A stretch of 35,430 nucleotides of DNA, taken from contig NZ_JBFIII010000017.1 of NCBI RefSeq assembly GCF_041601295.1, positions 1-35,430 on the forward strand, in the 5' to 3' direction. Below the pieces are notes generated by a model. That model saw only the letters and a list, made by a program, of their open reading frames with translations. It made no database searches and was not told the DNA's origin. Position numbers and translations under genes: made by a program. Origin of the DNA: Immundisolibacter sp. GTDB taxonomy: Bacteria > Pseudomonadota > Gammaproteobacteria > Immundisolibacterales > Immundisolibacteraceae. Shown one piece after another: positions 7,431 to 15,739 of the stretch. How positions within the stretch are numbered: position 1 is the stretch's first letter; each line of letters starts with the position of its first letter.

Positions 7431-7579
7431 GCTGAATAAATCCGTCCTGGATTTCTCAGCGTCCGCCATCGGAAAAGCGTGGTTTTCCGATGGCTCACAA
7501 AACCCGTGGCTTGCCGCCACAAATTTTGGCAGCGCATCCTTGCGCTGCGGGAAACACCGAATAGTTCAGCGTTTCCGTG
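7431..7579. repeat. Intergenic island of five consecutive hairpins
   Basis: Stem-loops read in order: 7431-7460 (GCTGA and AAATCC arms, loop GTCCT); 7465-7494 (perfect 12-bp stem GCCATCGGAAAA, loop GCGTGG); 7506-7520 (GTGGC/GCCAC); 7529-7548 (perfect 8-bp GCAGCGCA, loop TCCT); 7551-7579 (imperfect 11-bp, GAAAC/GTTTC ends; pairing region 7551-7579). It sits between convergent genes and could terminate both. The multi-palindrome build resembles dispersed palindromic mosaics of proteobacteria. A related island is at 26210-26307. Confidence 0.7.
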
Positions 7580-7678
7580 GCCGAACCAAGCGTAGCGTGT
7601 CCGCGTGGCCCTTGGAGCGTCGCCAGGGCGACACGGATCGGGCCTCCACTCGCGAGACCCGCCCCGAACGCCCGCAGC

Positions 7679-8011
7679 TTACTGAGGCTTGGCGTCGGTA
7701 CCCGCGGCTGCGCCACGGCGGCCACCGCGCTCGCCGCGCTCGGTAGGCTTGTTGTCCTGCGTGGGGTTGCAGTCCTGGCGCTGCTGGCGTCGCTGCTGGC
7801 GCATGGCCCCACGCTCGCTGGCGTCAATGAAACCATCCTTGTTGGCATCCCGACGTGCGAAGCGCGCCTCCGCTTTTTCCATGAATTGTTGCTTGCTGAT
7901 CTTGGCGCCCGCGCCGGCGGCGGGCTTGGCCTGCGTATCGGCAGCAAGGCCAGCGCCAGGCAGCGCCAGGGCGGCAGTCAAGGTAAAGATGATGCGTAGC
8001 GACTTGCTCAT
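7679..8011 (-). CDS. Secreted EF-hand (calcium-binding) protein
   Basis: The 110-residue product begins with a Sec signal peptide (MSKSLRIIFTLTAALALPG, cleavage near AGLAAD). It contains one clear EF-hand loop, DANKDGFIDASE, at about residues 55-66, with preceding helix FMEKAEARFARR. The C-terminal third is low-complexity Arg/Gln/Gly-rich (RQQRRQQRQD, GERGGRRG). It is probably a periplasmic calcium-responsive or calcium-buffering protein. GGGAG lies 8 bases before the ATG. It is transcribed divergently from the Lon-type protease gene and convergently with the DUF6868 gene. No partner is evident, and the exact role is unknown. Confidence 0.85.
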   Translation of the reverse strand: MSKSLRIIFTLTAALALPGAGLAADTQAKPAAGAGAKISKQQFMEKAEARFARRDANKDGFIDASERGAMRQQRRQQRQDCNPTQDNKPTERGERGGRRGAAAGTDAKPQ

Positions 8012-8251
8012 TGCGGCACTCCCGATTTAGCGAAACAGTTCGCGAATGGCCTCGCGGCCAGCCCGTCCACTGTACATCCAAGCGAAGCCTGGCCTGGATC
8101 AGTGACGCCCAAAACGGCTGCCCGGCGAACCACCACGCGTAAGTACCAGCCGCTTGATCATGATCGGGGAATCAGGACAGGGTGATTGGTTACCATCGCC
8201 AGATATGTCCGGCGTGGGCCGGCCGCGCTGGCTCACCAGAGATAAATCCCG

Positions 8252-10660
8252 ATGGCGATGGCTCCCCTGACACCACAACAGCTGCATACGGCGTGCGAGC
8301 TGGACCTGATTCCCTACCAAACCACGACCGAGGTGGTGGAACAGGTCGATGTTGTCGGCCAGGAGCGGGCCCTGGCGGCGCTGGAATTTGGCACCGGCAT
8401 CCGGCGTGACGGCTATAACCTGTTTGTGCTGGGCACGCCCGGCGCCGGTCGCCACGGCGTGGTGCGGCGTTTTCTGGAACGCCGCGCGGCCGGTCAGGCC
8501 ACGCCGCCCGACTGGTGCTATGTGCACAATTTCGAGCAGCCGCACCGTCCGCGCGCGCTGCGCTTTGCGCCTGGCCAGGGGCGACGCTTCTGCGAGGCCA
8601 TGGCGCAACTGGTCGAGGAGCTGCACAGCACCCTGCCTGGCGCTTTCGAGGGGGACGAGTACCAGGCGCGGCGGCGGGTGGTCGAGCAGGAGTTCAAGGA
8701 CCGTCACGAGCAGGCAATCGACGAGACCCGCGAGCGTGCCCGCGGCAAAGATATTGCGCTGATAACGACGCCAGGCGGCTTTGCCTTTGCGCCGCTGAGC
8801 AAGGGCGAGGTGATGTCGCCGGCAGCCTTCCATAAGCTGCCCGAGGACGACCGCAAGCGCATCGAGGGCGAAATCGAGCAACTGGAGCAGGAACTGGCCG
8901 AGCGACTGCGACGCCTCCCGGCGTGGCAGAAGGAAGCCCGCGGACGTATCCGCGAACTGAATCGCGAAGTGGCGCTGGGCGTGGTGCAGCCGGCCTTCGC
9001 GGAGCTGAAGGCCAGCTTTGCCGACACGCCGGGCGTGCCCGAATACCTGGACGCCGCCTGCCAGGATGTGGTCGAGAACGTCGGCGACTTCACGGCGCCG
9101 CGCGAGGATGCCGGTCCGCGGCTGCCGTTCGCCCCGGAACCGACCTTCACCCGCTACCAGGTCAACCTGCTGATCCAGCCACCGGCCGGGCGCGGCGCGC
9201 CGGTGGTATACGCCGATCTGCCGAACTACCCGAACCTGGTCGGGCGGCTGGACCACCAGGCACGTTTTGGAACCTTGTCCACCGACTTCACGCTGATCAA
9301 GCCGGGCGCGCTGCACGAGGCGAACGGCGGTTACCTGCTGCTGGACGCCATGCGCCTGCTGAGCCAGCCCTACGCCTGGGATGCCATGAAGCGCGCGCTG
9401 CGCGCCAAGGAACTGCGCATCGAGCCGCTGGAGCGGGCCATCGGCCTGCTGACCACCGTGTCGCTGGACCCGGAGCCGATTCCGCTGGACGTGACCGTGC
9501 TGCTGATCGGCGATCGCCGGCTGTATTACCTGTTGGCGGAATACGACCCCGAGTTCGTGGAGCTGTTCAAGGTGGCGGCCGATTTCGAGGATGACCTGCG
9601 CCGCAGTCCGGACATCACCCGCGATCTGGCCCGCCTGCTGGCCACACTGGCGAACCGGCAGGGCCTGCTGCCGTTCGGTGCGGCGGCCGTGGCGCGGGTG
9701 ATCGAGCACGCCTCGCGCAGCATTGGCGACGCGCAGCGGGTCGACGTACGCCTGAACTACCTGGGCGATTTGCTGACACAGGCCGATTACTTCGCCCGCC
9801 AGGTTGGCGAGACGCAGGTTGCGCCAGACCACGTGCAGACGGCCATCGACGCGGCGGAGCAACGCAGCGGGCGCGTTCGCGAGCGGGTGCAGGAAGCGAT
9901 TCTGCGCGACACGCTGCTGATCGACACCGCCGGTGAGCGGGTCGGGCAGATCAACGGCCTGGCCGTGCTGGGCCTGGGCAGCGTCATGTTTGGCCGGCCG
10001 AGTCGCATCACCGCCCGCGTGCGACCGGGCCAGGGCCGCGTGCTCGACATCGAGCGCGAGGTGGAGCTCGGTGGCCCGCTGCACTCCAAGGGCGTGCTGA
10101 TCCTGTCGAGCTTCCTGGCCGCCCGCTACTCCACCGGTGAAGCGCTGTCCCTGTCGGCCAGCCTGGTGTTCGAGCAGTCCTACAGCGGCGTTGACGGCGA
10201 CAGCGCGTCCTGCGCCGAGCTGTATGCACTGCTGTCGGCCCTGGCCGATGCGCCGATCCGTCAGTCCCTGGCAGTGACCGGCTCGGTCAACCAGTTCGGC
10301 GAGGTGCAGGCGATCGGCGGCGTCAACGAGAAAATCGAAGGCTTTTTCGATATCTGCAAGGCGCGGGGCCTCGCCGGCAACCAGGGCGTGCTGATCCCGG
10401 CCTCCAACGTGCAGCACCTGATGCTGCGGGCCGAGGTGCGCGATGCCGTGGCCACTGGCCAGTTCCACGTCTATGCCGTGCGCACGGTGGACGAGGGCAT
10501 CGAGCTGCTGACCGGACTGCCGGCAGGCGTGGCGGACACAGAAGGCATTTACCCCGAAGGCAGCATCAACGGCCTGGTCTCGGACCGCCTGGCCGAATAC
10601 GCACGTATTCGCGCGGCGCTGGCGCACGGCGGCGAGAACAACGGCAATGGCGACGGCTGA
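8252..10660 (+). CDS. Lon-family AAA+ serine protease (LonB/LonC-like, AAA_32 type)
   Basis: The 802-residue protein belongs to the non-canonical Lon group lacking the LonA N-domain. A P-loop-like LGTPGAGRHGVV lies near residues 60-70, with Arg and His replacing the canonical Lys-Ser/Thr; Arg is common in this group. A long charged helical insertion spans about 120-240. The Walker-B-like region GALHEANGGYLLLDA is followed by AAA sensors, and the S16 peptidase domain is at the C-terminus. The catalytic dyad is Ser651 (DGDSAS) and Lys694 (GGVNEKIEG); their 43-residue spacing equals that of E. coli Lon Ser679/Lys722. It presumably degrades damaged or regulatory proteins in the cytoplasm. Start choice between ATG 8252 and ATG 8258 is open. 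The 3' end overlaps the next gene by 14 bp, so the two are translationally coupled. Confidence 0.92.
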   Translation: MAMAPLTPQQLHTACELDLIPYQTTTEVVEQVDVVGQERALAALEFGTGIRRDGYNLFVLGTPGAGRHGVVRRFLERRAAGQATPPDWCYVHNFEQPHRPRALRFAPGQGRRFCEAMAQLVEELHSTLPGAFEGDEYQARRRVVEQEFKDRHEQAIDETRERARGKDIALITTPGGFAFAPLSKGEVMSPAAFHKLPEDDRKRIEGEIEQLEQELAERLRRLPAWQKEARGRIRELNREVALGVVQPAFAELKASFADTPGVPEYLDAACQDVVENVGDFTAPREDAGPRLPFAPEPTFTRYQVNLLIQPPAGRGAPVVYADLPNYPNLVGRLDHQARFGTLSTDFTLIKPGALHEANGGYLLLDAMRLLSQPYAWDAMKRALRAKELRIEPLERAIGLLTTVSLDPEPIPLDVTVLLIGDRRLYYLLAEYDPEFVELFKVAADFEDDLRRSPDITRDLARLLATLANRQGLLPFGAAAVARVIEHASRSIGDAQRVDVRLNYLGDLLTQADYFARQVGETQVAPDHVQTAIDAAEQRSGRVRERVQEAILRDTLLIDTAGERVGQINGLAVLGLGSVMFGRPSRITARVRPGQGRVLDIEREVELGGPLHSKGVLILSSFLAARYSTGEALSLSASLVFEQSYSGVDGDSASCAELYALLSALADAPIRQSLAVTGSVNQFGEVQAIGGVNEKIEGFFDICKARGLAGNQGVLIPASNVQHLMLRAEVRDAVATGQFHVYAVRTVDEGIELLTGLPAGVADTEGIYPEGSINGLVSDRLAEYARIRAALAHGGENNGNGDG

Positions 10661-11468
10661 CCCACCCAACCCGCCGCGCGTGGTGGTGGCGGTCGATGCC
10701 TCGGCCGCCAGCCTGCTGGCCCTGGAACTGGCCGCCGATCTGGCGGTGGCGCTGCGCGCCAGTCTGGCGGGCCTGTATGTGGAAGAGGAAGACCTGCTGC
10801 ATGCCGCCGGCCTGGCATGTGTGCGCGAAGTGCGCGCCCAGTCCGGCCAGCTGGCGCCGTTTACCGCCGATGCCCTGCAACGCCACTGGCGTGCGTTGGC
10901 CGCCGACGCCCGCAACGCACTGACGCGCATCGCCCAGACCCGCCAACTGGCCTGGAGTTTCGAGGTGGTGCGTGGTCAGGCGGCGCAGGTGATGTCCGAA
11001 GCGGCCCGCAGTGCGCGCCTGACGGGGCTTGGCACCGGCGCGCGCGGCCCGGGTCGACTCGGATCGCTGGCGCGCGCGGCGCTGGTGGGCGCCGAGGCCT
11101 CGTTGTTGCTGGTGCCACCACAGCGGCGACCCGGTACACGCTGGACTGCCCTGCTCGACACACCCGGCGGCGCACCGGCGGTGCTGGCACTGGCAGATGC
11201 CCTCGCCGCAAGGTCGAGCATACCGCTGCTGCTGGTTGCGCCGGCCATGGAGGCGGCCTGCCCGGCCGCAGCGACCGCCACAGCCGGTGCGGCACCCCTG
11301 CCGCGGATCAAGCTGCCGGAGTCAGTCGAACTGCCGGATCTGTTCGCCCTCTTGCGTGCCCACCACGCGCAGGGCCTGATCCTGGCAGCCGACAGCCGTT
11401 TCGCCGGTCCGGCTGAGGTCGAAAACCTGCTCCTCGAAGGCGGCTGGCCGCTGCTGCTGGTCCGCTGA
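10647..11468 (+). CDS. Universal-stress-like protein, degenerate tandem Usp fold
   Basis: The 273-residue protein opens with a Usp-type first strand and helix (PRVVVAVDASAASLLALELA). It has a strand-helix order consistent with one Usp fold to about residue 160 (LVGAEASLLLVPP) and a shorter, degenerate second fold ending GGWPLLLVR. The usual Usp nucleotide motif is reduced to GTGARGPGRLGSLAR. It starts inside the 3' end of the Lon-like gene (14-bp overlap), so it is produced with that protease and may act as its stress adaptor or sensor; that role is inference. An alternative is an ETFP/Usp-like nucleotide-binding protein of another family. Confidence 0.72.
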   Translation: MATADPPNPPRVVVAVDASAASLLALELAADLAVALRASLAGLYVEEEDLLHAAGLACVREVRAQSGQLAPFTADALQRHWRALAADARNALTRIAQTRQLAWSFEVVRGQAAQVMSEAARSARLTGLGTGARGPGRLGSLARAALVGAEASLLLVPPQRRPGTRWTALLDTPGGAPAVLALADALAARSSIPLLLVAPAMEAACPAAATATAGAAPLPRIKLPESVELPDLFALLRAHHAQGLILAADSRFAGPAEVENLLLEGGWPLLLVR

Positions 11469-11523
11469 TCGTCGGGGTCGCTGGCGACCTGCTTCGTCCC
11501 GACACCGGCGCCTTGGATACCAG

Positions 11524-11904
11524 TCAACCCAAGCCGGCAATCAGTACCCGGGCCGGTGCCGCAACCAGCAGCCCCCACACCAGATTGACCAGCGTACCGC
11601 CCAGATAGAACGCCGCGTTCTGGCGCATCTGTGGACTGCGCACCAGCGATTTGGCCGCAAAGACGATGGCGATGCCGGCCACGTCCCCGGCCAGCACGAA
11701 GGTCACGGTGATGACGTTCTCGCACTTGCCAATCACGGTGCTGGGATCAAAACGCAGTCCGGCAGGAGCCGGCGGCGGCTTGACCCCAACCGGCAGCACG
11801 ACGTAGCGCACCACCCGGCCGCTGAACACCAGCACCAGCAGGTAACTGCCCAATACCACCAGCAGCTGGGCCGCTCCGCCAATGACAATGGGTTCGACGA
11901 TCAT
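11524..11904 (-). CDS. Membrane protein resembling the C-terminal half of DUF3307-type SatD partners
   Basis: From the ATG at 11904 the product has 126 residues with hydrophobic segments near 8-28, 62-88 and 98-120. The stretch STVIGKCENVITVTFVLAG...AAKSLVR...FYLGGTL follows the pattern GxxER...AAKSxxR...YFLIGTL that I associate with DUF3307 membrane proteins often encoded beside SatD. The similarity is from memory and moderate. Its start overlaps the stop of the upstream SatD-like gene by 4 bp (ATGA), so the two are coupled. Function is unknown; an inner-membrane partner of the regulator is plausible. Confidence 0.65.
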   Translation of the reverse strand: MIVEPIVIGGAAQLLVVLGSYLLVLVFSGRVVRYVVLPVGVKPPPAPAGLRFDPSTVIGKCENVITVTFVLAGDVAGIAIVFAAKSLVRSPQMRQNAAFYLGGTLVNLVWGLLVAAPARVLIAGLG

Positions 11905-12578
11905 GCGGTCTGCTCCTGCCCTACCTCGTGTAACCACCGCCGCAGGGCATCCCGGGCCACGGCAAGCTCCGCCACCCGCGCGCGGCGCAAGGCAGCCGAC
12001 ACCGCCTGCTGGCTGATGCCCAGTCGGTGCGCCGTCTGCGCCTGGGTGCCTGCCTGCGCACCGGCCTGCCCGAAGGGCTGCTCGTAGGCAGCAACCGCGA
12101 CCGCTGTCGCGGGAGACCAGTTTTCCATAATGGTCTGGTGCAGACCAGCCAGTGCCTCAGCCATGCGCGTTTGTGTCGCACTGACGCCCGGCAGCTCGAA
12201 GCCGGCGGCGAGACGCTCCCGGCGCACCCGGGCCAGCGCATCGGCGGCGCGGTGAAAGGCCGGCCCGTCCATGTCGCCAGCAACGTTACTGGCAAGGCCG
12301 ACATCGATCGTCCCCGCCGCCAGAGCGAAGCGAAATCGCTGCGGCCAAACCACGAGATTGACGGCGTGCATCAGATCGAAGGCCATCTGCGGCCTGTGCA
12401 GCACACCTGACAGTTCGTCCAGCCCACGGGTCGACATGAGCGGCGCCCGCCAGTCCGCACTGCTGGCCAGTTGGCGCAGGCAGGTTTCCAGCCGTAGCGC
12501 GAGGTCGGGGCGTCGAAGCGCCCGACGGGATGCCACCAGATCGGCCACCAGCACAAAGAATGTATGAGCCCCCTGCAC
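11901..12578 (-). CDS. SatD-like regulator: cyclase-like N-terminal domain plus helix-turn-helix
   Basis: The 225-residue protein starts at GTG 12578 with GAGGAG 8 bases upstream. The N-terminal region has FVLVADLVASRR (about residues 8-19), then RGLDELSGVL, then FRFALAAGTIDVG and DMDGPAFHRAADALARVR. This layout recalls the SatD family and, more loosely, the class III nucleotide cyclase/GGDEF fold with its metal-binding Asp positions. The C-terminus carries an HTH (TAHRLGISQQAVSAALRRAR, about 185-204). SatD is named after the Streptococcus mutans acid-tolerance operon; its biochemistry is unclear. The gene diverges from glyQ and is coupled to a membrane-protein gene. It is probably a transcription factor sensing a small molecule or membrane signal. 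Confidence 0.7.
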   Translation of the reverse strand: MQGAHTFFVLVADLVASRRALRRPDLALRLETCLRQLASSADWRAPLMSTRGLDELSGVLHRPQMAFDLMHAVNLVVWPQRFRFALAAGTIDVGLASNVAGDMDGPAFHRAADALARVRRERLAAGFELPGVSATQTRMAEALAGLHQTIMENWSPATAVAVAAYEQPFGQAGAQAGTQAQTAHRLGISQQAVSAALRRARVAELAVARDALRRWLHEVGQEQTA

Positions 12579-12785
12579 GTTGTCGACTCCTCAGCGTTGA
12601 TGCACCGACAGGAATTAAACAATCTTAAACAGTTGTTAATGATTAATACAACTCAAGGAAATTGTTTTTCCTGAATGCACGCTGGCGGATTGATCGGGAT
12701 CTCGCTAATCACGAACCGCGTTGCGCGGCCGGGCAGACGCCGGCCGCTATAATCGGCGCTCTTTTTCGGGGCCGGCCAAGCGGCT
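12579..12785. promoter_or_regulatory. Divergent satD-like/glyQ promoter region
   Basis: A perfect -10 hexamer TATAAT lies at 12748-12753 on the + strand, upstream of glyQ; the -35 is weak. An AT-rich patch at 12620-12670 likely drives the leftward gene and contains the palindrome TTAATGATTAA (12636-12646) nested within GTTGT...ACAAC arms (12632-12636 and 12648-12652). That is a candidate operator. Confidence 0.5.
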
Positions 12786-12812
12786 TTGCGACCCCGCCAC
12801 GCGAGACCGCCG

Positions 12813-13676
12813 GTGACTTTCCAGGACCTGATTCTTCGCCTGCAAACCTATTGGGCGCGCCAGGGCTGCGCGCTGATGCAGCCGCTCGACATGGAAGTCG
12901 GCGCCGGTACCTTCCACCCGGCGACCTTCCTGCGCGCGCTCGGCCCCCAACCGTGGGCGGCGGCTTATGTGCAGCCGTCGCGCCGGCCGACCGACGGTCG
13001 TTACGGCAACAACCCCAATCGCCTGCAGCATTACTTCCAGTTTCAGGTGGTGATCAAGCCCTCGCCGCTGGACATTCAGGAGCTGTACCTGGACTCGCTG
13101 CGGGAGCTGGGTGTCGATCCGCTCATCAACGATATCCGTTTCGTCGAGGACAACTGGGAGTCGCCGACGCTGGGCGCCTGGGGCCTGGGCTGGGAGGTTT
13201 GGCTCAATGGCATGGAGGTGACGCAGTTCACCTACTTCCAACAGGTGGGCGGCATCGAGTGTCGACCGGTGACGGCCGAGATCACCTACGGCCTGGAACG
13301 CATCGCCATGTATTTGCAGGGTGTCGACAGCGTGTACGACCTGACCTGGGTGGACGGACCCCAGGGTCGCATCACTTACCGCGACGTGTACCACCGCAAC
13401 GAGGTCGAGCAGTCGCATTACAACTTCGATCACGCGCCGGTGGACGCGCTGCTGGCCGCCTTCGACGCCGCCGAGCGCACCTGCCTGGCGCTGGTCGAGG
13501 CCGCGCTGCCGCTGCCGGCCTACGAGCAGGTGCTCAAAGCCTCGCACAGCTTCAACCTGCTGGACGCGCGCCGCGCCATCGGCGTGACCGAGCGGGCGCG
13601 CTACATCCTGCGGGTGCGCACCCTGGCACGAGCGGTGGCCGAAGCCTACGTCATGCCTGCCGGGGAGACCGCTTGA
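12813..13676 (+). CDS. glyQ: Glycine--tRNA ligase alpha subunit
   Basis: The alpha chain of the bacterial alpha2beta2 glycyl-tRNA synthetase forms glycyl-adenylate and charges tRNA-Gly together with GlyS. Hallmarks are DMEVGAGTFHPATFLRALGP near residue 21, YVQPSRRPTDGRYG, FVEDNWESPTLGAWGLGWE and WLNGMEVTQFTYFQQVGG. The start is uncertain: GTG 12813 gives MTFQDLILRLQTYW, like many GlyQ proteins, while TTG 12786 would add nine residues. The protein (287 residues) ends soon after RVRTLARAVAEAY, shorter than Pseudomonas GlyQ but within the family range. The stop overlaps the glyS start (TGATG), so the two subunits are translationally coupled. Confidence 0.95.
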   Translation: MTFQDLILRLQTYWARQGCALMQPLDMEVGAGTFHPATFLRALGPQPWAAAYVQPSRRPTDGRYGNNPNRLQHYFQFQVVIKPSPLDIQELYLDSLRELGVDPLINDIRFVEDNWESPTLGAWGLGWEVWLNGMEVTQFTYFQQVGGIECRPVTAEITYGLERIAMYLQGVDSVYDLTWVDGPQGRITYRDVYHRNEVEQSHYNFDHAPVDALLAAFDAAERTCLALVEAALPLPAYEQVLKASHSFNLLDARRAIGVTERARYILRVRTLARAVAEAYVMPAGETA

Positions 13677-15739
13677 TGGCCGCGCTGCTGATCGAGATCG
13701 GCACCGAGGAACTGCCACCGCGATCACTGCAAGCGCTGGCCCAGAGCCTGGCCGCAGGTTTGCGTGACGGCTTGGTCGAGGCCGGCCTGGCCGATCCCGG
13801 ATCGCCGGCAAGCGTATTCGCCACACCACGCCGGCTGGCGGTACGTGTGGCCGAGGTCCTGCCCAAGGCGCCGGACCGACCGGTCGAGCGGCGCGGGCCG
13901 GCCATGAAGGCGGCCTACGATGCCGATGGTCAGCCGACCCGCGCGTTGCGTGGTTTTGCCGAGTCCTGTGGCGTGGACGTGACGGCGCTTGAGTCGCTCG
14001 AAACCGACAAGGGCGCCTGGCTGGTGTACCGCCACAACCAGCAGGGCGAGCGCCTGACCGAGGCGCTGCCGCGTGTGTTCGATGCCGCGCTCAAGGCGCT
14101 GCCCATCGACCGACGTATGCGCTGGGGCACCGGCGAGCACGGCGAATTCGTGCGCCCGATGCACTGGCTATTGGCCCTGCATGGCGCGGACATCATCGGT
14201 TTCGAGCGCTTTGGTCTTGAAGCCGGTCGCGACAGCCGCGGCCACCGCTTCCGTCATCCCCAAGCGGTACACATAGAACACGCCGACCAGTACGAAACAC
14301 AACTCGAAAACGCATTTGTGCTGGCCGACTTCGCCGGCCGCCGCGACCGCGTGGCGCACGGCGTGCGCGAAGCGGCGACCGCACTCGGCGGCCAGGCGGT
14401 TCTGGACGACGCCTTGCTGGACGAGGTGACGGCACTGGTGGAATCGCCGGTGGCGGTCAGTGGCAATTTCGACGCCGACTTTCTGCAAGTGCCGGCGCCG
14501 GTGCTGATCGCCGCCATGCGCGATCACCAGAAGTATTTCCATGTCGTGGATGCGGACGGTCACCTGCTGCCGCATTTCATCACCGTCGCCAACATCGACA
14601 GCCCCGAGCCGCAGCGCGTACGGGCCGGCAACGAACGGGTGCTGCGCGCGCGCCTGGCCGACGCGCGGTATTTCTGGGACAGCGACCGCCAACAGACGCT
14701 GGTGGAGCGCGCCGACGGCCTGGCCGGTGTGGTCTACGAGAAGCGCCTGGGCACGCTCGCCGACAAGACGCTGCGGGTCGAGCGACTGGCCGGACTGTTG
14801 GCCGGCGAGCTGGACGCCAATGCCACGCACACCGTACGCGCCGCCCGTCTGGCCAAGGCAGACCTGCTGACGCACATGGTCGGGGAGTTCCCAGAGTTGC
14901 AGGGCGTGATGGGCGCCTATTACGCGCAGCACGACGGCGAACCGGCAGCCGTGTGCACGGCCATCGGCGAGCATTACCTGCCGCGTCATGCGGGCGATGC
15001 ACTGCCAGAATCCGCAGAAGGGCTGGCGCTGGCGCTGGCCGACCGGCTCGATACCCTGGCCGGCATCTTCGCGGTGGCCGGCGCGCCGGGCGGGGACCGC
15101 GATCCGTTCGGCCTGCGTCGGGCAGCGCTGGCGGTAGCGCGCATGCTGATCGAGGCGGCATTGCCGCTCGACCTTCCGGCGCTGCTGGACGCGGCCGCCG
15201 AGCCGTTTGCCAAGGACGGGCTTGCCGGACAGGTATTTCAGTTCGTTCTGGACCGCCTGCCTGCCTACTACGAAGCACAAGGCCTGCGCCCGGACGAACT
15301 CGACGCCGTGCTGTCCCTGAAACCCGGCCGGTTACTGGATATGGACCGCCGGCTGCGCGCGGTGGCCGATTTCCGGCGCCTGCCGCAAGCACAAAGCCTG
15401 GTGGCGGCCAACAAGCGCATTGCCAATATTCTTGCCAAAGCGGGCGAGGAGGCCAACGTGGCGGCTATCGACCCGACACTGTTCGAGACCCCGGCCGAAA
15501 CGACACTGGCCCATGCCCTTGCAGCAACCGAACAACGCAGCGCACCCTTGCTCGCTGACGGCGACTACGTGGGCCTGTGCCACCAGTTGGCGACCCTGCG
15601 CGAGGCGGTGGATACGTTCTTCGAGGCTGTCATGGTGATGGCCGACGATGCCGCGGTTCGGCGCAATCGACTGGCGCTGCTGGCGCGCCTGCACCGGCTG
15701 TTTCTGGGCGTGGCCGATCTGTCGCGCCTGCAGGTGTGA
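13676..15739 (+). CDS. glyS: Glycine--tRNA ligase beta subunit
   Basis: This 687-residue protein is close in length to E. coli GlyS (689). It begins LLIEIGTEELPPRSL, contains MRWGTGEHGEFVRPMHW and MRDHQKYFHVVD in the B3/4-like and central parts, and has KADLLTHMVGEFPELQGVMG and the DPFGLRRAALAVARML motif further on. It ends in a DALR-like anticodon-binding region. The beta subunit binds tRNA-Gly and is essential for aminoacylation. The ATG shares its A with the glyQ stop, and the gene's own TGA overlaps the next start (GTGA). Confidence 0.96.
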   Translation: MAALLIEIGTEELPPRSLQALAQSLAAGLRDGLVEAGLADPGSPASVFATPRRLAVRVAEVLPKAPDRPVERRGPAMKAAYDADGQPTRALRGFAESCGVDVTALESLETDKGAWLVYRHNQQGERLTEALPRVFDAALKALPIDRRMRWGTGEHGEFVRPMHWLLALHGADIIGFERFGLEAGRDSRGHRFRHPQAVHIEHADQYETQLENAFVLADFAGRRDRVAHGVREAATALGGQAVLDDALLDEVTALVESPVAVSGNFDADFLQVPAPVLIAAMRDHQKYFHVVDADGHLLPHFITVANIDSPEPQRVRAGNERVLRARLADARYFWDSDRQQTLVERADGLAGVVYEKRLGTLADKTLRVERLAGLLAGELDANATHTVRAARLAKADLLTHMVGEFPELQGVMGAYYAQHDGEPAAVCTAIGEHYLPRHAGDALPESAEGLALALADRLDTLAGIFAVAGAPGGDRDPFGLRRAALAVARMLIEAALPLDLPALLDAAAEPFAKDGLAGQVFQFVLDRLPAYYEAQGLRPDELDAVLSLKPGRLLDMDRRLRAVADFRRLPQAQSLVAANKRIANILAKAGEEANVAAIDPTLFETPAETTLAHALAATEQRSAPLLADGDYVGLCHQLATLREAVDTFFEAVMVMADDAAVRRNRLALLARLHRLFLGVADLSRLQV

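Noticed and set aside
8099..10930. 943-residue open frame on the minus strand
   Set aside because: It is exactly antisense to the Lon-type protease gene; its Arg/Gln/His-rich composition is that of a GC-rich shadow frame and no domain is visible.
12662..13675. N-terminal extension of the glyS frame
   Set aside because: The frame is open upstream through glyQ only as a shadow; GlyS proper begins at 13676 with the conserved LLIEIGTEELPP start.
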